Source: an uncultured Siphonobacter sp.
Lineage (GTDB): Bacteria > Bacteroidota > Bacteroidia > Cytophagales > Spirosomataceae
DNA: 64,000 bases
Assembly (NCBI GenBank): GCA_913775095.1
Contig: CAJYIW010000004.1
Coordinates: 270,658-334,657, forward strand
Direction: 5' to 3'
The notes beneath the pieces were generated by a model that worked only from the letters and a program-made list of their open reading frames with translations, made no database searches and had not been told where the DNA came from. Below are positions 1 to 8,698 of this stretch, piece by piece. A program made the translations under genes and the position numbers. The stretch's first letter is position 1, and every line of letters starts with the position of its first letter.

Positions 1-2559
1 GACGGCATCCAGATTACTCGTAAAAGAGTTAACCCCTGACTGCGTAGGCATGTTGGTGCTTGCTAACTGATCGCTCGAGCGATTCCGGAAGTAATCAGCT
101 TTCACTCGAATACGATCACCTAAAAAGCCCAGCTCGATGGCTGCTTCCAGTTTCTTCGTTGTTTCCCAGTGCAGCGTTGGGTTAGCAATATTAAAGTTAG
201 CCAGCGTAGCTATACCTGAATAATTGTTGACACCCTGAGTAACCTGATAGAAGGGTAAGTAAGCATAGTTAGGAATCTGATCATTACCCGTTAGTCCGTA
301 GCTACCTCTCAGCTTCAGAAAACTTATCCAAGGAAGCGTTTTCATGAACTCTTCCGAGGAAACCAGCCAGGCCGCTCCAATGGCACCGAAGTTTCCAAAA
401 CGATTGTTTGGGCCAAAGCGAGAAGAGCCATCGCGGCGGAACGTTCCGTTGATGATGTATCGTTCATTCCAACTGTAGTTTAAACGGCCAAAAACGGAAG
501 TATAGCGGTAAAGTGAATAGTTATTGCTATTGATCGTTAAACTTCCCGCTCCAGACAAAGATTTAATTAAAGCTTCGTTGGTATAATTGCGACCCAGAAG
601 GGATTGTCCCGTAGCGTTCGACTGTTGCAGAGTGCCCCCTACCATGAGATTGAATAGACTTTTCCCAATCGATTTACGGTAGTCAATTTGAGGCTCTACA
701 ATGTAAGTTTCGTTTTTATTAGTAGCGAAAGTTGCGGTATGGACAGGATTAAACGCAGGGTTTTGCGATCGGATAGGATTAGCCTGGATCTGGTCGAGTC
801 CCGTAAGCGTGTATCCATTATTAACTCTTAGGTCCAGTCCAGGTAGAATGGTATATTTTAAATTCAGTTGTGAAATAAAGTTCGTACTGACGTTATCAAA
901 ATCCTTCATTAGTAAAGCTTCCGGGTTTGATCCACCAGTCCAGTTCAAACTACCGTCAACGTTATACAGAGGATAGTTAGGAGCCAAGTTATAAACGGAA
1001 GTAAGGTCCGAACCAATCAGATTGTTCTGAAGACGTGAGTAGGAAGTTGAAAAATCAATTCTGAATTTCTGGTTTGATGACGAATGACTACCCGCAAAAC
1101 GTCCCGAGAGTGTAGTCGCTCCCAGGCTTCCCGGAAAAACCGTACCCTCTTTGCGATATAAACCACTAAACAGGAAAGAGTTAAAGGCATTGCCACCCGA
1201 AACAGAAGCCGTAGCATTCGTAAACTGAGCCGTACCACCGAGGTATTTGCGTTGCCAATCCGTGTTGGCGTTCTGATCCCATACGGTCAAATCCGGAGCA
1301 TTCGCTGTGTTAGGGGTTACTTTAGCTTTGGCAAAAGCCTCCCGCCGCAACGAAAGGTATTGATCGGTATTGAGCATAGGAACATAATAGGGTACTTTTC
1401 CTGCTCCGCTGTTCACATTGATATTGAACTGGGTTTTGCCCGCTTTTCCTTTCTTGGTCGTAATCAGAATGACTCCGTTTGCTCCCCGCGAACCGTAGAT
1501 AGCCGTAGCGTCGGCATCTTTCAGCACATCAATTCGTTCAATATCTTCGGGGGGAATCAGACTCAGGGGACTTTGTTCACCATTAGCACCAGAAATACCG
1601 TAGGCATTCAGGTTATCCGAAGCGGGTGACCCACCATTGAACAGGGTAAACGGAACACCATCAACTACGTAGAGAGGAACCGTACCTGAAGATAATGAAC
1701 CCTGACCCCGAATCTGGATGCGGACGGAACTACCAGGTAAGCCGTTATTCTGAGTAATCTGCATCCCCGAAATTCGGCCCTGCAAGGCAACCAATGGATT
1801 GGAAACGGTCTGAATGTCAATGTCTTTGGCGGTGATTGAACTGACGGCACCCGTGTTATAGCGTTGGGTGGTCGTGCCGTATCCAATCACTACCACATCA
1901 TTCAAAGAGGCATCTTTGGGCTTTAATTCTACTTTCAGATAAGACTGGGTGCCCAGACCTACCTCCCGCGTTTCGTAACCTACGTAGCTGAACACCAGGG
2001 TAGCCTGATCAGGCGTGGTCAGGCGAAACTCGCCCCGGTCATTGGTAACCGTGCCCTGCGTCGTCCCTTTTACCCGAACGCTTACCCCGACCATCGCCTG
2101 TTCGTTGTCCCCACTGATGACCTGACCGCTCACTTCCCGCTGAGGGCTCTGAGACAGTGGCAGGAGCTCTCCGGCATTGACCGTACGTCTGGGTTGAGGC
2201 TTAATAACAATCAGATTCGTCTGGGCCTGAGGAGTGTAAGTCAGCCCTGCGGGCTCAAGGAGGCTTTTGAGTACCTGGCTAAGGGTTTCTTTCTGTAAAT
2301 GAATGTTAACCCGATCGTTGAGCTGAACCTGACTACTGCTGTAGACAAACCGCACATCAACCTGTTTCTCGAGTTGCTGAAGGGTCTGCTTGAGCGTCGC
2401 GTTCTGAAGATTGATCGTGACGCGTTGCTCCAGCACACTTTGGGCATAGTTATCATGAGCGAAGGCCATTCCGGCCAGCCACAAGGCAAGCAGACATTGA
2501 TACACCGTAAATCGCATAATTTGATAGGTAACGGCTTGGGGAGTAGACTTTTTTAGCAT
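1..2559 (-). CDS. SusC/RagA-type TonB-dependent outer-membrane receptor with STN domain (3' end outside window)
   Basis: The frame is open from an ATG at 2559 to the window edge (853 codons, no stop), so the C-terminal part of the barrel is missing here. A signal peptide (about residues 15-40) is followed by an STN (secretin/TonB short N-terminal) domain at about 43-125, a CarboxypepD_reg-like domain at about 140-220 (GEFRLTTPDQATLVFSYVGY), a plug with the SusC hallmark VLKDADATAIYGSRGANGVI, and barrel strands. SusC proteins import glycans or other large ligands with a SusD lipoprotein. An STN domain is the part that in FecA-type receptors contacts a FecR anti-sigma factor. The FecR gene and its sigma factor lie directly upstream on the same strand, which makes a regulated receptor of the FecIRA type very likely. 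The ligand cannot be told. A SusD partner would be expected to the left of the window. Confidence 0.93.
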   Translation of the reverse strand, partial: MLKKSTPQAVTYQIMRFTVYQCLLALWLAGMAFAHDNYAQSVLEQRVTINLQNATLKQTLQQLEKQVDVRFVYSSSQVQLNDRVNIHLQKETLSQVLKSLLEPAGLTYTPQAQTNLIVIKPQPRRTVNAGELLPLSQSPQREVSGQVISGDNEQAMVGVSVRVKGTTQGTVTNDRGEFRLTTPDQATLVFSYVGYETREVGLGTQSYLKVELKPKDASLNDVVVIGYGTTTQRYNTGAVSSITAKDIDIQTVSNPLVALQGRISGMQITQNNGLPGSSVRIQIRGQGSLSSGTVPLYVVDGVPFTLFNGGSPASDNLNAYGISGANGEQSPLSLIPPEDIERIDVLKDADATAIYGSRGANGVILITTKKGKAGKTQFNINVNSGAGKVPYYVPMLNTDQYLSLRREAFAKAKVTPNTANAPDLTVWDQNANTDWQRKYLGGTAQFTNATASVSGGNAFNSFLFSGLYRKEGTVFPGSLGATTLSGRFAGSHSSSNQKFRIDFSTSYSRLQNNLIGSDLTSVYNLAPNYPLYNVDGSLNWTGGSNPEALLMKDFDNVSTNFISQLNLKYTILPGLDLRVNNGYTLTGLDQIQANPIRSQNPAFNPVHTATFATNKNETYIVEPQIDYRKSIGKSLFNLMVGGTLQQSNATGQSLLGRNYTNEALIKSLSGAGSLTINSNNYSLYRYTSVFGRLNYSWNERYIINGTFRRDGSSRFGPNNRFGNFGAIGAAWLVSSEEFMKTLPWISFLKLRGSYGLTGNDQIPNYAYLPFYQVTQGVNNYSGIATLANFNIANPTLHWETTKKLEAAIELGFLGDRIRVKADYFRNRSSDQLASTNMPTQSGVNSFTSNLDAV

Positions 2560-2769
2560 TACTTTGGTTAAGTTTTATTCAACGGTTTCGAATAAGACAA
2601 AAAGGAACCTGACCCGCTTTCCTAGGGCGGGAGCAATAGCCTTGCAGTGGTTCTGGTAGGGTCAGGGGTGCGGGGGCACTTCTGACCTTTTTTCGTGGAA
2701 AGAGGGGGAGGTTTAATTCATCATGCCGTGCAGATTGTCAGTGAATAAATTGGTTAAGTGAATAAATAA

Positions 2770-3735
2770 TTACTGGCAGCTAAGACCGGTTAACTGAACG
2801 TTGGAGCCCTTAATCTGATAGGAACCTCCAAAGTTTACCGTCAAAATGGATAAGGTATTTTCAAGCGATTGATCCGTTAAATCGGCCGTCCAGAGACAGG
2901 AACCGAGCGTTGGATGATCCGTCGTGATTTGTACGTTAAATTTCTTTTCAATCCGGTTCAGAATCTCAATCATCGGGTTATCATCAAACCGCATCGGATA
3001 TTCAGTACCAGCGGTATATGCTAAGGTTTCAGGTTCGTTGGGTTTAACTAGTTCCGGCTTAAACTGCTGATTCTGATAAACCGCCTTCTGAGCGGGCAAT
3101 AGCGTTACCTGACCCGCGGGCGAACTCAACTTTACTTTCCCCGTAAACACCACGACCTCCGCCTGTTCATTGCGGTAACGGATGTTAAAACTGGTTCCCA
3201 ACACTTTAGTGGTCATGTTTCCCGAATGGATAATAAAAGGCCGTTCGGGATTTTTTGCCACTTCAAAAAGAGCATCTCCCCGTAAGGTTACTTCCCGAAT
3301 TTTGCCCGTAAAGCGGGAAGGATAGTCCAGTCGGCTGGAATCTTTCAGCCAAACCAGCGAGCCATCGGGTAAAATGACTTTATGAATCTTTCGGGCATCC
3401 GCGTAAGCCATCAGGGGAATTACCCGATTGGCCCAGTACAGATAGCCGCTCATGCCCACTCCCAGAATCACCACTAACATCGCCGCCAGTTGCCAGGCGA
3501 TCTGTCTATACCACGGCAGCCGCAAAGTGGGTTGAGGTTGAATCCGTTTTAACAAATTCTCCTGCATTTGGTGCTTGATGGCCTCCCGTTCAGGTACCGG
3601 AATCTGCTCAAAGCTTTGCCCCGAAAAAGATTCCAGCCATTGGTCCACCAGTCGTTGTTCGCTGGCCGTGGCTGAACCCTCCAGAACTTTCTTCAGGATC
3701 CGGTCAAATTTTTCTTCATTCATAAAGTGATGCAA
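2770..3735 (-). CDS. FecR-family anti-sigma factor
   Basis: A 321-residue inner-membrane anti-sigma factor. A cytoplasmic N-terminal DUF4880-like part (residues 1-70, with LVDQWLES) precedes one membrane helix (about 83-105). A periplasmic FecR domain follows (about 115-225, with IRYRNEQAEVVVFTGKV), then a C-terminal DUF4974-like STN-interacting domain (about 255-318, with FNVQITTDHPTLG). It sits between an ECF sigma gene upstream and an STN-bearing SusC receptor downstream. The expected job is to hold the sigma factor until the receptor signals ligand. Two starts are possible: ATG at 3735, or the ATG at 3723 that gives the more typical beginning MNEEKFDRIL. The domain order and the neighbourhood agree, so the family call is firm; the signal is unknown. 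Confidence 0.92.
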   Translation of the reverse strand: MHHFMNEEKFDRILKKVLEGSATASEQRLVDQWLESFSGQSFEQIPVPEREAIKHQMQENLLKRIQPQPTLRLPWYRQIAWQLAAMLVVILGVGMSGYLYWANRVIPLMAYADARKIHKVILPDGSLVWLKDSSRLDYPSRFTGKIREVTLRGDALFEVAKNPERPFIIHSGNMTTKVLGTSFNIRYRNEQAEVVVFTGKVKLSSPAGQVTLLPAQKAVYQNQQFKPELVKPNEPETLAYTAGTEYPMRFDDNPMIEILNRIEKKFNVQITTDHPTLGSCLWTADLTDQSLENTLSILTVNFGGSYQIKGSNVQLTGLSCQ

Positions 3736-3917
3736 TCTGTTAGAGTGGAAAGGGATGAAAAATTCCGGTTTGTCGACCGCACCAGTTCCCCGTCACGAAC
3801 CCCTCTACTGTAATATTCCCCAAGTGGGGCTGAACACACAGTCGAAAAGTAATTTTTTTTTGAATAATTGGTAAAAAGGGAAATAAACTTCCAGTCTTAC
3901 GCGGAAATGCCTTTGAA

Positions 3918-4523
3918 TCAATGGTGAAATAGCAGAAGGAGTGCCAGAACTAAAAAGCCTTCCCCCAGCGAAATCCGCAGGTGCCGGAGGGCGGTGGTCA
4001 GGTAATTTTCGACCGTCCGGGTGGAGATTTCCAATTCCCGGGCAATTTCTTCAATGGAAAGCTGCTGTCGCCGACTCATCCAGAATACCTGCTGGCACTT
4101 GTTGGGTAATTCTGAAACGGCCTGTTCCAGGCGTTGCTGTAAATCTTCAGCGGCCCAGCGTTCTTCCGTGGAGTTATCTACCTGCTGGGCAAGAAAATGA
4201 CTGAAGTGTTCGGCATATTGACTGCGAACTTTTTCCGAGCGGAAATAGGAGAGTAAGCGTTTTTTAAGAACGGCGAAAAGATAGGGCTCTAACGAGTCAC
4301 TAATGATCAGCGAAGGGTGCTTCTCCCAGAAAATAATGAAAACTTCCTGCACCAGTTCTTCCGTTTCCTGCACCAGCCGAATCCGGTTGTAGGCGTAGGT
4401 GTACAGGGGCGACCAGTACCGATCGTACAGGGACGAAAACGCACTTTCGTCTCCCTGCTGGAGTCGATGCAGTAAGTTCTGATCCGTATGGAAAGAATCG
4501 TGTGGTATGGCCTTGCCGGGAAT
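3918..4523 (-). CDS. ECF-type RNA polymerase sigma-70 factor, apparently without a standard start codon
   Basis: The reading frame encodes region 2 (DQNLLHRLQQGDESAFSSLY, then EELVQEVFIIFWEKH) and region 4 (LPNKCQQVFWMSRRQQLSIE, then ARELEISTRTVENYLTTAL), ending in a hydrophobic tail (FLVLALLLLFHH). The first ATG/GTG/TTG in this frame is the GTG at 4373, which would remove half of region 2. Upstream of it the frame stays open past 4600 with no ATG, GTG or TTG. A start at the ATT ending at 4523 would give 201 residues, the usual family length, and lies downstream of the terminator of the gene before it. I placed the start there as the best guess; a sequencing error or real frameshift is the alternative. 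It is the partner of the FecR protein that follows and probably activates the receptor gene at 1-2559. Confidence 0.8.
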   Translation of the reverse strand: MPGKAIPHDSFHTDQNLLHRLQQGDESAFSSLYDRYWSPLYTYAYNRIRLVQETEELVQEVFIIFWEKHPSLIISDSLEPYLFAVLKKRLLSYFRSEKVRSQYAEHFSHFLAQQVDNSTEERWAAEDLQQRLEQAVSELPNKCQQVFWMSRRQQLSIEEIARELEISTRTVENYLTTALRHLRISLGEGFLVLALLLLFHH

Positions 4524-4639
4524 TTTGGTTGCAAAAATTTGAGTAAAAATACAGAATGCAGGTGAATTATTTGGCAGAATCCTGCATATGCTTCGCGGTG
4601 AAGGTATGGAATTGGAAGGAGTCCGCAGAAAATCCGGTT

Positions 4640-4677
4640 AAAAAAAAACGAGGGAATCACCGGAGTGTCCCTCGTTT
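4640..4677 (-). terminator. Rho-independent terminator after the desaturase gene
   Basis: A 9-bp GC-rich stem (AACGAGGGA with TCCCTCGTT) is followed on the minus strand by nine T residues. It lies 20 bases after the desaturase stop codon, so it should end that transcript and isolate the sigma gene downstream. Confidence 0.85.
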
Positions 4678-4697
4678 GTAAACGGTCCTTTCCTGAC

Positions 4698-5474
4698 TCA
4701 GGAGGCCATTTTTTTATTTTCCATGAATACTTTGGTCCGTCCCTTCTGCTTTGGTAACTCAATGATATGAAGGAAGTTCAACAGCTTCATGATCTGATAC
4801 GAAGGATCAATTTCAAACCATTTGAAGGCAAAATTGGGTCGGTTGCCGTAAGTGTGGTGATTGTTGTGAAAGCCTTCGCCCATCATCAGAAAATCCACGG
4901 GCATCAGGTTCTTTGAAGTATCGTTTACCTTGAAAGTTGTATACCCAATTTTATGAGCGAACCAGTTGATGATGGCTCCGTGAATGGGTGACATCAGGAA
5001 GTGTACGGGTAACAACAGGAACCATCCCCAGGAAGGTGCGAAGTAGATATAGAACAGGGTGTACAGGGTTCCCCAGGCCAGACGGGAAATTCGGCTGGAC
5101 GCAAAATCATCAAAGGCTTTCCAGTCGGGAACATTCGCTGTAAACTTTGGATCAACCGCCATGCGACGCTCCCGAACGGCGGAGTAAAATTTAGCCGTCT
5201 TCAGCATCATATCGAAAAGACCATTGCTGTACATCGGCGAATGGGGATCTTTCTCGGTGTCGGCATACGCATGGTGCATGCGGTGCATCACGCCGTACGC
5301 ATAGGCACTCAGGTAGTTAGAGCCCTGAAAAATCCAGGTGAGTACGAAGAATACCCGTTCCCAGCCCTTAGACATTTTAAAGGATTGGTGCGAGGCGTAA
5401 CGGTGAAGGAAAACAGTCTGGAAAAACAAGGCTCCGTACCAGTGAATGGCAAAAAATATGAGAATAGCAGTCAT
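4698..5474 (-). CDS. Acyl-CoA (delta-9 type) fatty-acid desaturase
   Basis: A 258-residue membrane protein with the three histidine boxes of the stearoyl-CoA desaturase superfamily: HRYASH (residues 24-29), HRMHH (64-68) and HNNHH near residue 200. These bind the di-iron centre. Several hydrophobic segments surround them. The enzyme introduces a cis double bond into saturated acyl chains and adjusts membrane fluidity. The protein is compact, as usual for bacterial members without a fused cytochrome b5 or ferredoxin domain, so electrons must come from elsewhere. The gene has its own terminator. A 10-bp inverted repeat upstream (arms 5501-5510 and 5575-5584, ATTCGGTCAG/CTGACCGAAT) could be a regulatory site. 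Confidence 0.9.
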   Translation of the reverse strand: MTAILIFFAIHWYGALFFQTVFLHRYASHQSFKMSKGWERVFFVLTWIFQGSNYLSAYAYGVMHRMHHAYADTEKDPHSPMYSNGLFDMMLKTAKFYSAVRERRMAVDPKFTANVPDWKAFDDFASSRISRLAWGTLYTLFYIYFAPSWGWFLLLPVHFLMSPIHGAIINWFAHKIGYTTFKVNDTSKNLMPVDFLMMGEGFHNNHHTYGNRPNFAFKWFEIDPSYQIMKLLNFLHIIELPKQKGRTKVFMENKKMAS

Positions 5475-5500
5475 AGCTTTTGTTACTTTTTTTCGTAAAT

Positions 5501-5584
5501 ATTCGGTCAGGAGGCTTCTGAACCGAGGCTTTAGCGATGACTGGTTGAATTTAGGTACTGAATCGTAGCATTCTCTGACCGAAT
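5501..5584. promoter_or_regulatory. Interrupted inverted repeat upstream of the desaturase
   Basis: ATTCGGTCAG at 5501-5510 is matched exactly in inverted form by CTGACCGAAT at 5575-5584, 64 bases apart between the two genes. It covers the likely promoter region of the desaturase. A regulator binding two half-sites with looping is one reading; chance is another. Confidence 0.35.
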
Positions 5585-5604
5585 CGCAGGTGTAAAAAGC
5601 GGTG

Positions 5605-6351
5605 TCAGGAGTTAATCCATTCTTTGAAAGCCGTTACCCGGTCGCGGCTTACGAAAACCTCGTCCTCGTCGGGAGGGACCAGGTCCAGTTTCAGACGACC
5701 GTTCAAGTGGGGATGAATTTTATGAATGCTGTCAATGCAAATCAGACGGCTGCGACTGATGCGACTAAAGCGGCGGGGATCCAGCTGCTCGCTGAGTTCT
5801 TCCAGGGTTGCATCAATCAGTAATTTCTGCTGGTCGAAGGTGATCACAAAACTAAGTTTGTCTTCGCTTTTGAAATACGCAATATCCTGCGTCTTCACCA
5901 CGGCAAAGCCATTGCCTTTTCGGACCATAAACCGTTCTTTCGGCTCTGATTTGGTGGGTTGCGGCGTGGGTAACAAACCTTTTTTCAGTAATCGGTATGC
6001 CTGATTCTCGTACTTCTTCAGAGCCGCCCGCAACTCTTCGGGCTGAATGGGTTTCAGCAGGTAATCAATGCTGTTCTGCTTGAATGCCTGAATGGCATAT
6101 TGATCGTATGCCGTCGTATAAATAATGGGAGCTTCGATGGGCAGACGCTCAAATAATTCAAAACTCTCCTGATCTTCCAGCTGAATATCCGAGAAAATCA
6201 AGTCCGGCTCGGGGTTGCTACTGAACCAGGCCACACACTTTTCCACGGAGGGTAATACTGCCATGACTTCGATGGAAGGATCTAGTTTTTCCAGTAAAAA
6301 GCGGAGTTTCTCCGCCGAAAAATATTCGTCTTCAATAATAACTACTTTCAT
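5605..6351 (-). CDS. LytTR-family response regulator
   Basis: A 248-residue regulator. The N-terminal receiver domain (about 1-120) has the acidic pair E7/D8 and the probable phospho-acceptor D55 in FSDIQLED, plus the conserved K in YLLKPIQ. The C-terminal LytTR DNA-binding domain (about 140-245) contains DIAYFKSEDKLSFV and FSRISRSRLICIDSIHKI. Its ATG overlaps the TGA of the upstream histidine kinase gene (ATGA), so the two are translationally coupled and form one two-component system. The desaturase just downstream is on the same strand, 130 bases away; it could be a target, but nothing in the sequence proves that. Confidence 0.95.
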   Translation of the reverse strand: MKVVIIEDEYFSAEKLRFLLEKLDPSIEVMAVLPSVEKCVAWFSSNPEPDLIFSDIQLEDQESFELFERLPIEAPIIYTTAYDQYAIQAFKQNSIDYLLKPIQPEELRAALKKYENQAYRLLKKGLLPTPQPTKSEPKERFMVRKGNGFAVVKTQDIAYFKSEDKLSFVITFDQQKLLIDATLEELSEQLDPRRFSRISRSRLICIDSIHKIHPHLNGRLKLDLVPPDEDEVFVSRDRVTAFKEWINS

Positions 6352-7379
6352 ACTTTTTCAGGGTAAATCAAGGGTAAGCCCACCCGGAATACCTGCGAAT
6401 CGGGTTCTATAGTAATCGACTGCCCGGTCATGAACTGATAACGGGCCTGGAGGTTTTTCAATCCAATGCCGCTCGAATTCACCTTTCCGGTTCGGGTATG
6501 GATACTGTTGGTGACCCAGAGCGTGGAGCCTTCGGTATAAATGGAAAGCAGAAGCGGATGTTCTTCGGATATGTAATTATGCTTCACGGCGTTCTCCACC
6601 AGAAGCTGGATCGAAAGTGGCAATACCTGAGCCCGCTGGGTGTGGGAAAGCTCAATCCGGGCTTCAATCTTGTTATAAAACCGAACATTGAGGAGGAACA
6701 GATACGCTTCAACCACGGAAATTTCGGCGGACAAAGGCACCTGTTTTTCTTCGGTATGATCCAGCACATAGCGATAAACCTGAGCCAGTTTGCTGATGTA
6801 CAAGTCCGCCAGAGCCGGGTCTTTATAAACCACCCCGCTAAGGACACTCAGACTGTTGAAGAGAAAATGCGGGTCTAACTGCTTTTTAAGTCCTTCGAGC
6901 CGGGCCACGAGGTTTTCCTGCCGGAGTTTTTCCTGCTCCACCAGCGACTGCTTCCACTGATTAAACAGAAAGGCCCCTTCGTTAAAGGCCGTAAACAGCA
7001 GAGCCAGCAGGAAAGAGACGAAGGCATTCTGGATGATAACCCCCGGCGTGATTAATTCCGAAGCCACCAGCCGGCCATAGATCAGAATGCCACAGATCAG
7101 GCTGAGGGAGGAAAACAGAAAAATGCCGAGGACTTCATACACCAGGTGTTTGGTAATGCTGTGTTCCCAGGGGAACAGATAAAGCGTGAAGGCCTGAATG
7201 AGTTTGCTGCCTTCCCAGATGATATACGTGGTAAGGGTGGCCACCAGGATGGAGAGCAAATGGGCCGTAGAACCCAATTGCATGGGAATGAAAAAGGTAG
7301 GAACGACGATACCGAAACTCAAGGCTCCGAGCAAAGCCGTCCAGCGGACCTGAAATCTATAGCGAAACTTTTCTGTCAA
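6348..7379 (-). CDS. LytS-type sensor histidine kinase (HisKA_4/His_kinase family)
   Basis: A 343-residue protein with four hydrophobic segments in residues 1-135, a short coiled linker, a phospho-acceptor block with H171 in QLDPHFLFNSLSVL, and an ATPase domain with LLVENAVKHNY (N-box) and SSGIGLKNLQARY (G-box). This is the four-helix 5TM-like sensor type common in Bacteroidota, paired with LytTR regulators. The start is a TTG at 7379: the next in-frame Met falls after the first membrane helix, and an in-frame stop lies eight codons upstream. The gene overlaps the response regulator by four bases. The stimulus is unknown. Confidence 0.93.
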   Translation of the reverse strand: MTEKFRYRFQVRWTALLGALSFGIVVPTFFIPMQLGSTAHLLSILVATLTTYIIWEGSKLIQAFTLYLFPWEHSITKHLVYEVLGIFLFSSLSLICGILIYGRLVASELITPGVIIQNAFVSFLLALLFTAFNEGAFLFNQWKQSLVEQEKLRQENLVARLEGLKKQLDPHFLFNSLSVLSGVVYKDPALADLYISKLAQVYRYVLDHTEEKQVPLSAEISVVEAYLFLLNVRFYNKIEARIELSHTQRAQVLPLSIQLLVENAVKHNYISEEHPLLLSIYTEGSTLWVTNSIHTRTGKVNSSGIGLKNLQARYQFMTGQSITIEPDSQVFRVGLPLIYPEKV

Positions 7380-7553
7380 GGGAATGGCGTCAAGGATAAT
7401 TCCTCAAAGGTAAGGGGTTGCCGCGGGTTTTAACCCATACCTAGAATCGGATCGCAGCCCCAAAGTACACGTCGTAGAAATGGAGTCTTCAATCCTTATT
7501 CCAGGAAATAGATAACGAGTGGAGGTCATGTTATCGGCCATTACGGGTCTAAA

Positions 7554-7714
7554 GCTGCATCAAAACAAACGCATGTAAAAGGAGCTACATATATACATTG
7601 GTATGTTTCGAGAGTTATGCGAACAATCTGAAGAATCCTTATCTGGCTTTACAAGCATTTAAGAAAGCTGGTTGGAAAGATTTGCAAGGAAAGACACAAT
7701 TTAGATTCGCTTAG
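7554..7714 (+). pseudogene. Possible 3' remnant of an unidentified gene
   Basis: A 53-codon open frame without a start codon ends at TAG 7712-7714. Its last half reads as ordinary soluble protein (SYANNLKNPYLALQAFKKAG, then WKDLQGKTQFRFA). It starts directly after a TAA and has no ribosome-binding site. It may be the tail of a deleted gene. I do not recognise a family; it could also be chance. Confidence 0.25.
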
Positions 7715-7801
7715 TCTTCAGGTAGTGACCTGAAAGCCTCAAACAGCAGGACAGTGAAGTGGATAAATAGGACAGAATTAAGTATTTTAACTTAAAAAAA
7801 A

Positions 7802-7809
7802 TATCTTTG
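7802..7809 (+). promoter_or_regulatory. Bacteroidota-type -7 promoter element (TATCTTTG)
   Basis: TATCTTTG fits the TAnnTTTG consensus and is followed after 24 bases by an ATG opening a short frame. The -33 region is only AT-rich and has no clear TTG, so the call is weak. Confidence 0.35.
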
Positions 7810-7833
7810 TAAGAATGGTCACACATTTCAGCT

Positions 7834-7944
7834 ATGCTGTTTAACCCGATGTGCATATCTTATTTAGCAAAAATAATAGATTGTATATACTGTGATAAAA
7901 GTAACTTAAAAGAAGTATCTGACGCTTTCTTAAGAAAGTGTTAG
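7834..7944 (+). CDS. Possible 36-residue small protein, cysteine-containing
   Basis: An ATG behind a TAnnTTTG-like promoter element opens 36 codons (begins MLFNPMCISYLAKIIDC, ends VSDAFLRKC) with four cysteines. There is no clear Shine-Dalgarno sequence, which is normal in this phylum. No family is recognised. It is reported because the promoter, start and size fit, but a chance frame in AT-rich DNA is about as likely. Confidence 0.25.
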   Translation: MLFNPMCISYLAKIIDCIYCDKSNLKEVSDAFLRKC

Positions 7945-8281
7945 CCTAAAATCAATTTTTTAAATCCGCAAAAGATCACTATAATGTAACCTAAGAAAAG
8001 GAGATAATATTTCAGTGTATGGTAATTCTACAAAACTTCTAGTGTTGATATTATTGACATTATCAATTACAGCATAAGTTCTACAAATTACTTCACAGCG
8101 GCGAACCAGCGGGAAATACACTGATTTATATACTGAAAAGTGATTATCCTCATTGTTTTTCTACGCTTATATAATCGTAGTATGTATAATCAAAGACTTG
8201 GAAGATTGCAAATGATATTTCACGGATCTTTTTATATAATACTGAAACAGAAATTTAAAAGAGATGAAAATTAAAGCATGA

Positions 8282-8662
8282 TTACTGCTTTTTTATACTC
8301 TTTGAATCCTTTAACATTTGAGTTGCATCAATGTGTAAGGAATCTATGAACTTGTTGTTTTTTATTAATTCGTTTTGAATTGAAGCATATATCTCTTTTG
8401 GTATGTCATTTCTCTTGAAATCTTTTTCACTTAATTTTAAAACTAAGTGATTATTTTCAACGACGGTGTTCTCCTTAACTAGCTTGGCTAGTTTTTCTAA
8501 CATCATGTTTTGTTCAGAGGTTCTTTGATTAGCGGGTGTTTTATGTGCTTTATCGTAGTCTGAAGAAGAGTACTTGGTGCCTGTGGTTTTTATTTTGGAG
8601 TTACTACTATTACAGGAACCCATCAAGCCGAAGGCTATTGATAGGATGATTAGCTTTTTCAT
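8282..8662 (-). CDS. Small hypothetical lipoprotein
   Basis: A 126-residue protein with a lipoprotein signal peptide (MKKLIILSIAFGLMGSC; C17 is the predicted lipidated residue). It then has a polar, lysine-rich, mostly helical mature part with no motif I recognise (residues 40-120, for example LEKLAKLVKENTVVENNHLV). Composition is AT-rich like the surrounding accessory stretch and unlike the flanking operons. It follows a broken gene on the same strand by 36 bases, so the two may once have been co-transcribed. Function unknown. Confidence 0.7.
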   Translation of the reverse strand: MKKLIILSIAFGLMGSCNSSNSKIKTTGTKYSSSDYDKAHKTPANQRTSEQNMMLEKLAKLVKENTVVENNHLVLKLSEKDFKRNDIPKEIYASIQNELIKNNKFIDSLHIDATQMLKDSKSIKKQ

Positions 8663-8698
8663 GCCTATAGAATTTAATGTTTTATATTTAAATAATCA

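Larger units (their letters stand above)
7380..8281. other. About 900-bp AT-rich gap without a convincing gene
   Basis: Base composition drops sharply compared with the flanking operons and no long frame is open on either strand. What can be seen is a possible gene remnant at 7554-7714, a consensus-like -7 element (TATCTTTG) at 7802-7809, and a 36-codon frame after it. The rest shows nothing I can assign. It is the left part of an accessory stretch that runs to about 10.1 kb. Confidence 0.6.

Noticed and set aside
4307..4762. 151-codon minus-strand frame overlapping the ECF sigma gene
   Set aside because: It is the shifted frame of the sigma and desaturase genes, with arginine- and cysteine-rich composition and no domain; the sigma frame clearly encodes regions 2 and 4.
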